This document shows, one piece after another, positions 1 to 12,600 of a stretch of 64,000 bases of DNA (within the stretch, counting starts at the first letter, position 1; every line of letters begins with the position of its first letter). This DNA is from Trichoplax sp. H2. Lineage: Eukaryota; Placozoa; Uniplacotomia; Trichoplacea. The notes under the pieces were generated by a model. It was given only the letters and a program-made list of their open reading frames with translations. It made no database searches and had not been told where the DNA came from. The stretch is taken from the NCBI GenBank assembly GCA_003344405.1, contig NOWV01000056.1, positions 310,001-374,000 of the forward strand. The letters are read 5' to 3'. A program made the translations under genes and the position numbers.

Positions 1-143
1 AAATGCTGTCGTATTTATTACGTAATACCGATACCTACGGAAAAGAAATTTACGATTGAAACTACGTGCATAAAGAGTAACATATACATTGCATAATCCG
101 ATCATAGTTCCTTATTTCTATAAATACGAAATACTATACATAC

Positions 144-3100
144 CTCTTCATGAACTTCGACAACGCGTTCTTCAGCGATCTTTGCTTTCTCGACGGTTTT
201 ATCCAAAGTCTCTTCCGATTTATCCAATTTTTTTCTCAGTTCACTTAATTGATTGCGTAGATGCTGTCTTTGAGCAATTTCCTCAGATTTCACGGCCTCC
301 AATTTATCGTCCTTGTCTTTAGCCAATTGTATCGTTCGCATATGTCTTCCAAGTAAATCTTTATGCTCTTCTTCCAGATTACTATATTTGTTACGAATTT
401 CTTGTAGTTCTTTATTTGTTTTTGTCAGCGATTCATCGTTTATGTCTGCACTAAGGATTCGCTCGGATAGACTTTTCATTTCATTTTCCATCTCTCGTAT
501 ATTATCAATTAATTTTGTATTTTCTTTAATCAAATCGTTAATTTGGTCTTGCTTTTTCTCATCATTGCTGTAATTTTCCCGATATTTAGTTGCAATTATT
601 GTAAGTTCATCGTTTCGCTCCTTTATTGTTGCAATATCGGTACTCATAGTTTCAATTCGATTAAGTAATTGCTCGTTATCATTTTTAATCTTATCAATGA
701 CTTCTTTATCAGCAGCAATGGTTTTTGTCATAGCCGCAATTTCTGCATGAGCTTTTATCAATTTTTCTTCTTCCTCATTCATAGACGATATTTTATTGGT
801 TAATTCGTCAACTTTAGCTTCTGATTCATTATTACGATTTGTAAGTATTACCAATTGTTCTTGTACTTCTGTAACTGCTATATTTGCAGCCTCGAGGTCA
901 GATAACGCAACATTATATTTACGTCTTAAATTTTCTAGTTCATCACTAGCTTCAGATGCTTCCGTAAATTTTCTTTTCGTTTCAGCTAATTGTTCCTTTA
1001 AGTCACTGATACATCTAGCCTTGTCAGAATTATCTGCCGTCAATTCTTCAAAATTTACTTTTGCTTCGTTTAAATTCTTTTCAGTATCACATAGTTGTTC
1101 AGAGCAGCTACCAAATTGATCTTTAACTCTGTTTAGCTCATCCACTTTATTAGTTAAATCCTTTTTAGTATCACATAGTTGTTCAGAGCAGCTACCAAAT
1201 TGATCTTTAACTCTGTTTAGCTCATCCACTTTATTAGTTAAATCCTGTTTAGTATCACATAGTTGTTCAGAGCAGCTATCAAATTGATCTTTAACTCTGT
1301 TTAGCTCATCCACTTTATTAGTTAAATCCTTTTGTAAATTGCCTAACATTTCTGATTTTGCTTCATTTTTAGTATTAAGATCCGATATTTGAATTTTTAA
1401 ATCTGACAGTTGTTGTAACAACGATAAATTTTCATCGGAAAGTTCACGTTTCTCCTTTGTAACATTGTGTACTTGATCGTTTAATTCGGCTATTTTTTGA
1501 GATTTGCTATCAATAACACTTTGAAGTTCTTGCTGATTAGAATCAGATTCTTCTCGTAGCAATTCATTGGCAGCTTTTAGGCTATCAATCTCATTACTGA
1601 CCGTAAGGCGCTCTTCATCAGTTGCTTGCAAAGTTTTTTCGAGCTGTTCCTTATACTGATTCAAGGCTTGACGAGCTTCTTTTAATTCATCTTCCATTGA
1701 TATTAATTTCGTAGATTTTCTTTGCTCTGATTCTTCAAGCTGACTCAGCTGATTCTGTAGAGCATCGATTTGGGCCTGCAAATCAGAACAACCATTTAAC
1801 TTGTCCTTCAATGATTTCTCATTGCCTATAAAGTCCTCATGAACTCTTCTTAATTCTTTCAATGCATCTTCCAAGAAAACAACTTCACCACATTTCTTTG
1901 AAACAGTTTCTTGTAATAAAGCATTGTCCTCTTCAAGACTCTGGACTCTTTGGTCAATTTCATCGAAAAAATTACACTGAACAGGCTGATCTGATGTTGC
2001 GGACGTAACTGCTACTTCAGTGATAATATGATTCGTATTATCTACCACATCAACGCCATTAGTATTATTCTCGTTCTTATTTAATAAATTTCTGTAGTGC
2101 ACGAATTCTTCTTCGTAAAACTGGATCTTTTTTTCTGTCGATTCAAGCTTAGAACTCAGCACATTAGAACGTTCCGTTAAGCTATCAACAATACCCTCAG
2201 AATCGAGAAGTTGTTGTTGCAATTTTCCTGATTCTTGACAGCTGTGTTTTAACTGCTCTTTAAGATTATCTATTAAATTATTCTTACCAGATAACGCAAC
2301 TTCGAGTTCTTTTTCATTCTTTTGTGAATTCTGCACTTCCATTTTATGCATTTCGCAATTACGTGTCAGTTTCGCTACAGATTGCATAAGTTCTTGATTT
2401 TCATCTTTATATGCCACTAACTCCTGAATTTGTTGTTGCGGATCTGTAGATAAAATATTCTGCTGATGTTGTTCGTTTAGCCTTTCGAGGTTTTCTCTAG
2501 CCGTAGCAGCAGTAGCTTCCGCTTCTTCGGTTGTCTTTTTAAAAGAATCCAATTCTAACTCTAAGAATTGCACCAGTTCACACTTCTCTCGTAGAGCATA
2601 CTCCAAGTCTAATATTTTAGCGTCTTTTTCAGGGTATTCCTTACATGCTTCAGCAGATGAGGCCTGAATACTAACATCGGTTTTTGGCCACTGTATTGCC
2701 CGAAGCTTAAGCTCTCTTTCTGTTACCATTTTTTGAAGTTCTTCATTACGTATCTGCAATTCGTATATCTTATCATTGTCAACTGAGGCTTTGGCGGCGT
2801 CTTCTTCAAGTTTATTATTAACTTCCCTTAGATTATTGACTTGTACTTTGAGATCGTTTATAATTTTGTTCGAATCTTTACCTATAGTTCATTTAATGCA
2901 AATTTTATAGCAACAGTATTCAATAAGATACATAGTCAGTTATACAGCATCAAGAAATAAGGATAACAAAAACTAAAAGAACACTTAAAAGTCAGAATTC
3001 TTACCATTCTTTGTAGGAGTTGTATCTAAGCTGTCATAGCTATATTGCTAGTGAAATAGAATATAACAAAATTACAACTCAAAATACATGAAATCAGCAA

Positions 3101-6100
3101 CCATTAGAAGTAAAACTGCATACTTCATCTTCAACATCTGATTCGGAAGCATTACGCTTTCTTTTCTTAATAGTCTTCTGTAATATTTCTATTTTCTTTT
3201 CGTATTTCTCTTCCCGTAGTGAAACCAGTTGCTGAGTATGTTCCCTGTATTAACAAATTGTAAAAGATAAAAGATAATGATATTTAGTGTAAGACACTGA
3301 TGTAGACACCGCTCAAGCACCTTTGAAAGCAACTTTTGTTCAGCGATTGTTTGAACTTACTCCCACTCAGCCTGTCTTTTCTCAAATTGTTGTTGAAATT
3401 CGTCCGCCACTTCCTTTCTCGCCTTTTCTTCCGCTAAAATTATTTCTCTTTCTTTTTCCACTAGTGCGTCTTTCAGAAGTTCAATTAATTCCAGTAATCC
3501 CTTTATGAAGCAAACACAATCGAGATCAATTTTTAAATTTTGATTATATTAATTACAGCTGTATTATTATTTTTAATTGCAATCAATACTTACGGTAATT
3601 CTAGTGTCTGTAGAATCCGATTCTTCTTTTTCGATACTAATATTAGTATCATTTTCCCAAGCAATGGAAATTCTTGGCATTAAAGGTAAAGACGGAATTT
3701 CCGGTTTAGGAACCGTTGTTACCTAAAAATTATTTCCGAGGTGTCCGTTAATGACGTTAAATTCAGGCCATACAAATATTCAGAAAGAGGGAACAGATAA
3801 AGTAATATTAAGATACCTGCTTAGCGATTGCAGAGAACTTTAATACATGTAATGTCTCATCATATACTTGAGTGCATGGACTAATGTTAACAATCATTGA
3901 AATCAAACCACGACCGGCAAAATGATTCTGCAACCATCTTGTTAATTGGCTTTCACGGAAAGGCACAATGCGAGGGTGATTCCTATAAGATTATCATATC
4001 ATAGGTTAAAAATTATTTTTTCAATGGAGATATTAGAGTAGTTGGCATTACCGATGATATTGGTTATATCGCATAGCTTCAATACATTTCCCCAGAGTCA
4101 TCAACGAATTATTAATTTTTCCTGCTTCGCCGATATGCATCCCTAGGGCTTGAGTCTTTGCCTGTCGTTCGGAGCCCGCTAAATCGACAAAGCACAACCT
4201 AATAGATTGTTAAAATTTCGTAATCATCAATACAATTCTACATCAGTATGTCGGGTGCTAATTGAATCAATAAATATTAGTTACTGGCTTGTGTTGATAA
4301 CTTCAGGTTTTATGCCGTCTATTATTTGTACAATTTTGATGTTGAAAATACAATGGCTGAAGAAAGCAGGGATAATAACAACATAAATTTTGAGTTCAAT
4401 AAGAACAATTAGTAATGCACCATAGCTTATTATTTAATAATTTAGCAACTCCTACTTCCTACTAAGTGTTGAAGAGATGCAATCTTACCTTCGACTTGAT
4501 TGCTGATTTAATTTGGTAGCTGCTATCTGCTGATTCCGTTGACCAATTTTAAATAGCTGAAAGGTAATGTATAATTACTTTTGGTTGCTACCATTACATA
4601 CATTGTCATGTTTCCTTTACTAACCTTGTAAGCTTCCTGGCGGTCTGTTACCAGCACTTCTTTAAGATCTACGAAAAGAATGTCAGATTTCTAAGTCAGT
4701 AACTGTATAAGATTGAGTTAAGCCCGTACAAGAAACAAATTCTTGCTTTAGTTCTACTTAAGTAGTATTAAAAGTGAAACTAAATGCCGATAAAAATTGA
4801 TTACAGAACTGTATAAATTTACTACCAACCTTTAACATATACATTGCCTCGATGATCTTGTTTCTGTCTTAAAACAGGACGTCTTTCCTTCTTTTTTTTT
4901 GAAGGAGCAGCAAGCAAATCGAAAATTTGCTCATTATAGACTTCAGCATATGATACCCAAACGGCATATTTATAGTCGTACAAATTTTCAATTTCAATCA
5001 CTGTATCTTCAATGATTCTTTGATCAATCTCTCGTCCCAAAGAGCAAATTAAGCAAGAATCTATCAAAAATATATACCGATCATGGAAATGTATCTTAAT
5101 TATCTTAATTCTCATACTCTTCAGGCTAGATGGGTATTATTAACCTCACTTTGGCTAGCTTAAACATAACCCTTGTCATTTTAATACATACATCGCCTTT
5201 TAATTGATATTTAAAAGTAAGTGGAATGAAAGTAGTACCTTCGTGCTGCAATGAGGATGCAGCTGAAGTTGTAGTTTGATTGGAAAGCTTAGAGGTATCC
5301 GCTAGTGAATTTTCGCAACTGGATCCACTACTGTTGTTGGTCAAGAGAGACTAAAAAATGACACAGAAAGAAATGCTATACTTGAAAAACATGAAAATTG
5401 TAACTAATACGCTTCATAACAGTTCAAGGTAAACATGAAATGCTTTAGAGAGAAAGTATCAAGTCACACAGTGGGATTGCATTGTGGTTGATAAATATCT
5501 TTTAAGGTTATAACATACCCTGCCTAAAGTATAGAATTGTAATATTATGGTTGAACATACCTGTTTATGATCATGCAAGCCTAGAAGATCTAAAAGTTTG
5601 CTTTTGGTTGCTGCTTCTTCCGCTTGCTCTTTATCGTCCAGAAGAATAAAATCACTATGGTTTAACGTCTTTACAAGATGCTTGCTATACAATTGATCCC
5701 CAATAGAATTGAATAGAACATCCACCGCTCTAGGCAAGATGCCAGTATCTTTACTGCTACCGTTAATTGTGTAACTTTTACCAGAATTGGTGACGCCATA
5801 AGTGAAAATTAGAGCATTTTTACCTAATTGTAGCAAGCATCAATTAGTTCCAACTTGATTACCCTTAGTAGTAACATGATATTTTTGTTATTCTCTCTCC
5901 ACTAGTCATTGAAAGACTGGTATTAGCACTATACTGATATAGTTTAAGAATTGTAAACAGATGATTTTAAGCTTTAGCTTATTATTTTTTTCGCCGCTGT
6001 TGCGCGGGTAGCGATGTCACAACAGAGTAAAACTAACTGTCATCAATAATTACTAAGTCAATAACTTGATACCGTAGTTATATTACTTGTAATGTATTGG

Positions 6101-7001
6101 TAAACTCTTTCATTGCAGTTAGTACTCTAAACGATTTTGTTGAGACGGAGAAAATGCATCTATACCATGAATGATTGAGTACGACAGTGCTTACCATTAG
6201 CGGACTCTTTGACGGATTGCAATACTGTCTCGTTGAAAATATCTTTCTGGCCAGTATGGGGGCCGAATATTTTGGTAAATGTGAATTTATGCTGTAGTTC
6301 GCTACAGCCACGAAATGCACTTTTAAAATTAAATGAATCTTTGGGTGCTTTGGCAGTTAACTCCTGGTCTTTATCGTCAATTTGAAAACACGTTAATTTC
6401 TCTTCACCTTGTTCTTTCTCTATACAGTTGATAGTATATTTCAATGAGTACAGTTGAAGATGATGACAATGATCAAGTGAGTTGTGCAATGTGCATATAC
6501 ATAGCTTAATCAAAAATGAAACAATTCTGCCATAATTGGACAGTCCAGACTGATCTCTGCCAACAGGTGTTGACTGTACTACTGTATGCTGCAGTATTGA
6601 TGGTGCTGCAAGTTTGTTTCTTGATTTACAGTATAGTTCGTAACTACAGAGCTCGCCATCCTATGGTTGCACAGTCCGATTTAAAATTTCCCATCATGAT
6701 GCTTTTATTAATTTCTTAAAACTTACAAAACCTTTCAATTCTACCGTTTTAATCATTGCACTGTACAATGCAAGTCTGTTCTATGGCCTAGACTTCACTT
6801 TACAATAAAACAAGTACTTTAAGCTAATTCGATAGTTGTATGGATATCAATACCTAATTGAGGTCGAACACGGAGAAAGACTTTCAATGTTTGTTCTTTA
6901 TTGGTTGTATTTTCCTTTTCCTTCTTGGGATTTTCGCTGGCTTTCACAGGTGTTTCAAATTCTTCGAATAAATTTCCACGAACAATACAAGTGTCTTCCA
7001 T
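144..7001 (-). CDS. KIF20: Kinesin-6 motor protein, KIF20A/KIF20B (MKLP2/MPP1) type, 3' end outside window
   Basis: Plus-end microtubule motor of the kinesin-6 family, which acts at the spindle midzone and in cytokinesis. Exons read on the minus strand: 7001-6854, 6419-6195, 5823-5561, 5350-5239, 5060-4830, 4668-4625, 4556-4489, 4356-4285, 4198-4052, 3982-3817, 3722-3594, 3500-3361, 3244-3124, 3047-3005, 2881-144. They join in one frame of 1549 residues with no stop. Seen motifs: LKVFLRVRP near residue 40, P-loop GVTNSGKS at 133-140, switch I NQQSSR near 357, switch II DLAGSE at 393-398. As is typical of kinesin-6, a Ser/Asn-rich insert interrupts the motor before the [17 protein letters not shown] segment. 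From about residue 500 onward the protein is mostly coiled coil. The last exon ends at a GTATGT donor at 143, so the C-terminus lies to the left. The phrase [16 protein letters not shown] and the long coil favour KIF20B over KIF20A. The 43-nt exon is the least certain. Confidence 0.9.
1084..1335 (-). repeat. In-frame 84-bp tandem triplication in the kinesin coiled coil
   Basis: Three adjacent copies begin at 1084, 1168 and 1252, each exactly 84 bp, with only a few substitutions. Each encodes 28 residues starting [16 protein letters not shown] and ending SCSEQLCDT plus two residues. As 28 is four heptads, the coiled-coil register is kept. The high nucleotide identity points to recent duplication. 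Confidence 0.95.
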
Positions 7002-7403
7002 TTCTAATACATAGAAGTAATAGACGCTATTAATTGAAGCAACGTTGGATGATGGTCTATTTCAGTTGAGTTAAGTTGCAAGCCCTGTCCCCTAGTCGTG
7101 GACTACATGCAAGGATTGAAAAGTGGATGTTTTTTAAGTGATTTTTCCAGAGTAACATGGAGTTATTGATTTTTGCCTCTTGCTACTACTGTCAAGCTCG
7201 AGCTCGTTGTGTCCAAGAGTGAAGATGGATGCAGTCCAGACCTTGAAAAGCTCTCCTGTTACAGTGGTGTACAGTCGCTACTGAAGTGTGTCAGTACTGT
7301 ATATCTTTTTTTTACCTTTTACAGTCAATACTGTAGGTTTGCTTTGAATATCAAACAGCAAAGGGCCAATTGTCATTCTTGTATTTTCGTAGCAACCACA
7401 ATA

Positions 7404-7945
7404 ATGTCTAGTATCTAGTGGTAAAGGAATCGTTCTTCCCCTTGAAGTAGGACTAAATAAAAGTAATCTTTTCATACAGCGATCGATTGTAAGATTCTTT
7501 CTTACTGATGAGTAATGAGTGAAAGAAGACTACAGGCACTATAGCGGTCTTTGGACGCTAATGTTCTAATATGATAGCAATGTTTTCTACAGTAATCTTT
7601 CCAATAAAGTCTAATGTCTAGTGGTGAAGGAATCCTTCTTCCTCTTGAAGTAGGACTAAAAGTAATCTTTTCATACAGCGATCGATTGTAAGATTCTTTC
7701 CTACTGATGAGTAATGAGTGAAAGAAGACTACAGGCACTATAGTTCTCTTTCGACGCGAATGTTTTCTACAGTAATCTTTCCAATCATGTCTAGTGTCTA
7801 GCGGTGAAGGAATCCTTCTCCCCCTTGGAGTAGGACTCAAAGTAATCTTTTCACACAGCGATTGATTGTAAGATTCTTCTTTTACTGATGGTGGATAACT
7901 GAAAAAAAGACGATAGGCGCTATAGCGGTCTTTCGACGTTATTGT
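7404..7945. repeat. Three-copy tandem repeat, about 170-210 bp unit
   Basis: Copies start near 7404, 7614 and 7787 with ATGTCTAG..CTAG. Shared blocks include AAGGAATCCTTCTTCC, GTAATCTTTTCATACAGCGA and a GAAAGAAGACTACAGGCACT block. Unit length differs because the first copy carries extra bases. The open frame of 156 codons through it on the minus strand is a by-product of the repeats. Confidence 0.85.
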
Positions 7946-8449
7946 AAGTTGTGGTTGGCATCCTACCACCAAGAACTACTGCCTGGAGAAGAACATCACC
8001 AGTCCACTACACCTGTATCAAAGGGCCCTATTTTTTCTCCATACTACCTTACTACGCCTGTAGCAACTTACCAGCAATCGATGGCGATCTTTACTTGCTC
8101 ATTCCTTCTTTACCTTACCTTGTCTTCAACTTCTCCTAATTTGTAGTGGATTGCTGGTGTTAATTGCACTAATGGCTGGTCGTTTGCTGGCAATTTCTTG
8201 CAGCAATTCTGTCAGTGAAATTGTGGCTGGGGCGCGTAGGCCAAGCGTTGTTTTTATTATGGCTTGACTAGGCGATTCAGTCTTCACTGAGTGACGTGTT
8301 GTTGAAGTCAACTGCACAAGGATCAACTTACGTTCTGGCGCATAGGTATAGGAAATTTAAAATTGCCATGTTGAAGCTGATTGGTTATAACTAGTGTCAT
8401 GTGATCCAGGCTATTTTAGTCTGTTTCAGGTTTGGCTTTTAACCGTGAA

Positions 8450-8990
8450 CAGGAGTACTCATGATGCGATCAGTGGAAATGGGTCAGTTTATGACTGCGC
8501 AAGTGCATAAGAATGTCTTACTCTCCACTCTCCAGTACTGTACATACTGTTAAGTAGTAGAAAAAAAAATACCTGCAACTGTATACAAGTGCGCAAGTGC
8601 AAGGAATGGTTTACTCTGGACTCCCCAGTAGACCTGAGAAAGGTTCGGTTCGGTTCGAACCGTTATGATCTATATAGTTGCAGGTATTTTTTTCTACTAC
8701 TTACAGTACAGTACAGTACAGTACTGGAGAGTGGAGAGTCGAGAGTAAACCATTGCTATGCACTTGCGCAGTCTTAAACTGATTCATTTCCATTGATCGC
8801 ATTATGAGTACAGTACTGTATGCAGTAAGACTTAAACTTACTGCATACAGTACTGTACTCATAATGCGATCAATGGAAATGAATCTGTTTATGACTGCGC
8901 AAGTGCAGAGGAATGTGTACAGTACTGTACTGGAAGTAGTAGAAGAAAATACTGCAAGGAAAACTCTCCTCGGATGGACGGACATTACAG
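8450..8990. repeat. Nested fold-back (inverted repeat) element with TACTGTAC cores
   Basis: Two overlapping palindromes. Outer: the GATGCGATCAGTGGAAATG / GACTGCGCAAGTGCA block at about 8452-8515 and the AGTAGTAGAAAAA..TACCTGCAACTGTATA block at 8549-8585 recur inverted at 8670-8815. Inner: 8757-8829 is followed after a few bases by its near-perfect reverse complement at 8836-8907. The arms contain CAGTACAGTACTGTAC runs. No transposase frame is present. It resembles a non-autonomous fold-back or MITE-type element. Confidence 0.8.
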
Positions 8991-9662
8991 ACTAGATAGG
9001 GCCGAAAGATGTGGAAGAATACTTACTCGTCAATAGAGATCTTCCGTCTTTGTCTTCCGTCTTTGTTTTCGAAATTACTCGCATTAATTTGGATCACATT
9101 CATGATTGAAATTGACTGCTGCTAAGCAGAGCTAAGTAACAGGCAATAGAATGCCATGGAATATGGCTTCATTTAGAAAAAAATCACTCCATTCACATCC
9201 ACTGTCTGCATACTAAAGTACTGTCAGAATCCAATGTTTGATACAATTTATTGACCAACTACCCTAAAAGGTCTGTCCGTCCAAAGGACTTTCCAGTCCA
9301 GGTATTCTTTTCTAGTAGTCCATGCATATAGTTTGTAGGCAGTGTTCAATGGACAACATTTTATTCTCGTAAGCATCGACTAAACAGGCACAAAAAGTAT
9401 ATCCCTCCCAACCTACATATTGACACAGCTGCTAGATACTTTTAGATCGATTTTTTGCCTTTACAGTCGGTGCTTAACGCCATCAATTGCCGTCTACAAA
9501 CATCGCTCTAGGTAGAACTTACCGTACAGTATTTTGGAAGGCACCAGTATTCAAAACGTCCGATGTCGGTATGTCTGTACCATCGATGACATCGGACTGT
9601 CTACGATTGCTATTGGGAAGGGTTGGGGGGGGTTAGAGGACTTTTAACCTGGATAAGAAAAG

Positions 9663-12600
9663 ATGTCGTCCCGGGCTATGAGAAAGATTTATGGCAGCAA
9701 TATTGCCTCACTTCAATCGACTGGACCATCGGCTGATATCGATGATCATGCACAGCTTCAAGATGCTGGTAGTGGTGAAGATGATCCATATAATCCACCA
9801 AGGCCTAGTGGTTTCAGTATTTTGGTATGAAATGCATAGATACAGTATTTGTCTAGGCTAGGGATAGAGTCATTCCATAGTCGTCCATTGCAAGATTGGA
9901 GAAGGCCCAATTTGTGGCCTTCTACACACCAATCCTTAGTAGTTGGCCGAGGATAGTATCAGCCTTTATAATAATGTCATCTACAAATAGGATTAGTCAC
10001 TACTTAGGATAAGAGAAGTAGTATTCTGTAAAAAGTAATTGCTTACTCTGACTACACCCAATATCTAGCATACTGTAATATGCAAGACTACGACAGTTTA
10101 CATTAAGCCTTGCTTAATCTTACCAGTACTCATTGCATGGTTGGCATCACTAGCAAATCTTATTAGCTATTCTATTCATTCATGATCTGTTCTGATAATA
10201 ACGTCATCAACAAATTGAATTAGTCACTACTTGTGACGAGAGAAGTGGTATTAGGCTAACGCAAAGTCATTTACTTTGACTGCAGAAATTCGAAAAAATG
10301 ACTTGCTTAATCTTTACGGTACTACAGCATTTGCTATGCTTAGCGTGACTAGAGATCCTACTGATTCTACCGATTTTTTGTGCATGATACTATCAGTGGC
10401 TTTGTAACTAATTTGCATGCAGGTTAACCCTTTGCTGTAACTTTAAAATACAGTAGATTAACAAACTTGAAGTTTCTGACGATTTGTTAAGCTTTACCGA
10501 CACTCTACATTACTGTACTGTATACTAGACTTATCTCTAATATGAATGGGTGAATGATACTCGTATGGACCATATTAATATACTCGTAATTAATTTTGTA
10601 CTCTACTCAAGATGTTCAACATGAGGATAAACCATGTTAAAATAAATGTAATACAATCTACTCTTCATCCATTCTGCTATACATGTAGATGAACGATCAG
10701 GATAGCAACTCAAATAATGAAGATAGTGGCAAAGAGCAAGAGAATTCAACCTCGATGGTAAATGATTAAAATTATGTTTCCACATCATATTCATTGTACA
10801 ATAACAAAATCTAAAGGGTATATTATCAAATATCTTATACTGCTAAATTTGAAATGAATTAGTGCCATTTGTAATTTTTAATATGTAGTGAATGTATACA
10901 GTCTGTACTCATCTTTCAAAAATATAGATTTCAACTTCTTATAAAAATAGATACATTGACAATAAAACCACCACTTTTCTACACTATTTTACAATATGTA
11001 TAGTATAGTATAACGTAATGTCATTATGGAATGCACGTACTTCATTTGTGATGGATGATTAGCCACTTGACAAGATCATACCTACGACAAAATAAAAAAA
11101 AAATGATTAGCACAATACTGAATGCATAATTAGACATAATGGTAAAAGAATATTAATTAATTTTTTACCATGCATAGGTCGGAAATACAGTTAAAGGCAG
11201 CAATAAGAAGAAAAAAAAGCGTAAAAAGGCCAATAAAGCTAATAATTCTAAAAAGCAGGTTCAGCATATTGTCTCTCGCACTAAAGCATCTCTCTTATTT
11301 GGAAAAATTCTTATCATAGCAACCTAAAATGCTTTCTACATGCTTCTTACTAATATCCTAATAAAATTGCATCCACTTTCTATGGCATAGCTTTCAGCTT
11401 AGCATATTGTTAATATTGTCGAATCGTATTGATTAATTCTTTTAATTCATAAATCGATGTATATTAGGATGCAAAATTAAGTGTAGAAGTAGATGAGGTT
11501 GAAGCTGCAGTTAAAGCTGTCAACGACCGACTCGGTATATTGCCCGAGCTCGAAACAGGTATCAATCTTCTCGGCATATATCAAAATACTACTTGTACTC
11601 TTTTTTTCCCTAATTGATAATCAAAATTGAATGACATTTACAAAAAAATTATAACGAATGTGACCATAAACTGACCAATCATATTTTGACCACTAGTTAA
11701 GGTCGATGATGATAGCTTCGGAAAGATAGCAATTAAAACCCAAGGCTTATTGACCGTTGAACACAGGTAAGATTTATAGAACTAGTAACAGACTATCATG
11801 TTACTTTGTGTGGTGATTTCATAGAACATGCCACGTACTTCGTAAAGCCGTGAGAAAATGAGCGAATTAACGAAAAGATCGTTAATATACTTAACCCAGT
11901 AGCACTCATTGTACATACTGTACATATATATTTAGTTGGTGGTAACTGGATTATGTTGGATTCATCGCCAGTTGCATTTTATAGCTATAAAGTAGATGGC
12001 TGATATCTATTAAAATTTCACACATGCAGACATTTAAATCCAGATAATGAAATGAGACGAAAATTTGGAACCAGTGCCGCAAAATCCATTAGGTAAGAAT
12101 AAAAGAAGAGCATACCCTTAATGGAATATTTAGTTTTTGTAATTATAAGTATTCCTTTAGAACGCGAGAAAACTAAGACTATACGATATTCATTTTGTAG
12201 GAAAAAAGTCCGTAACAAGAGAACAACATATCGCTCAACATGGTAAGAATGCGTATGCAGTGATTTTGATTTCATATGCTTTCATCAAATAGAAGCTGAT
12301 AAAGACATTATTTTTATATAACAAAGGCTAACCTATCCGAAAGAAACTTGGCCTCCAATGATAAAATTAGGTATGCGAATACTAAGATTTTTGAGGTTTT
12401 CAGGTAGACCTATTTCGTACATAAATTATGTACAATTCATATCATAATGTCGATTATACGATATATACGATATATTCTTTAGGTTTAACTATGTCTCTTA
12501 TTGAACATAAAAATGGGTAGGTTACATTATTATAATTTTATTTTATCTATCAAATTTGTAACGATAAAATAAATAAACTTGCTGGGTGTTGTGTATTACA

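Larger units (their letters stand above)
7002..9662. other. Repeat-rich intergenic spacer between divergent kinesin and TCF25
   Basis: No gene recognised. The spacer holds a three-copy tandem repeat (7404-7945) and a nested fold-back element (8450-8990), described separately. The rest is AT-rich single-copy-looking DNA with a G-run at about 9625-9634. Both flanking genes start at its edges, so promoters of both should lie here, but I see no diagnostic core element. Confidence 0.6.

Noticed and set aside
6516-6719. 67-codon plus-strand frame with a hydrophobic segment
   Set aside because: Lies inside the first intron of the kinesin on the opposite strand; no homology recognised.
7502-7972. 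156-codon minus-strand frame
   Set aside because: Built entirely from copies of the tandem repeat, including internally repeated peptide text; not a gene.
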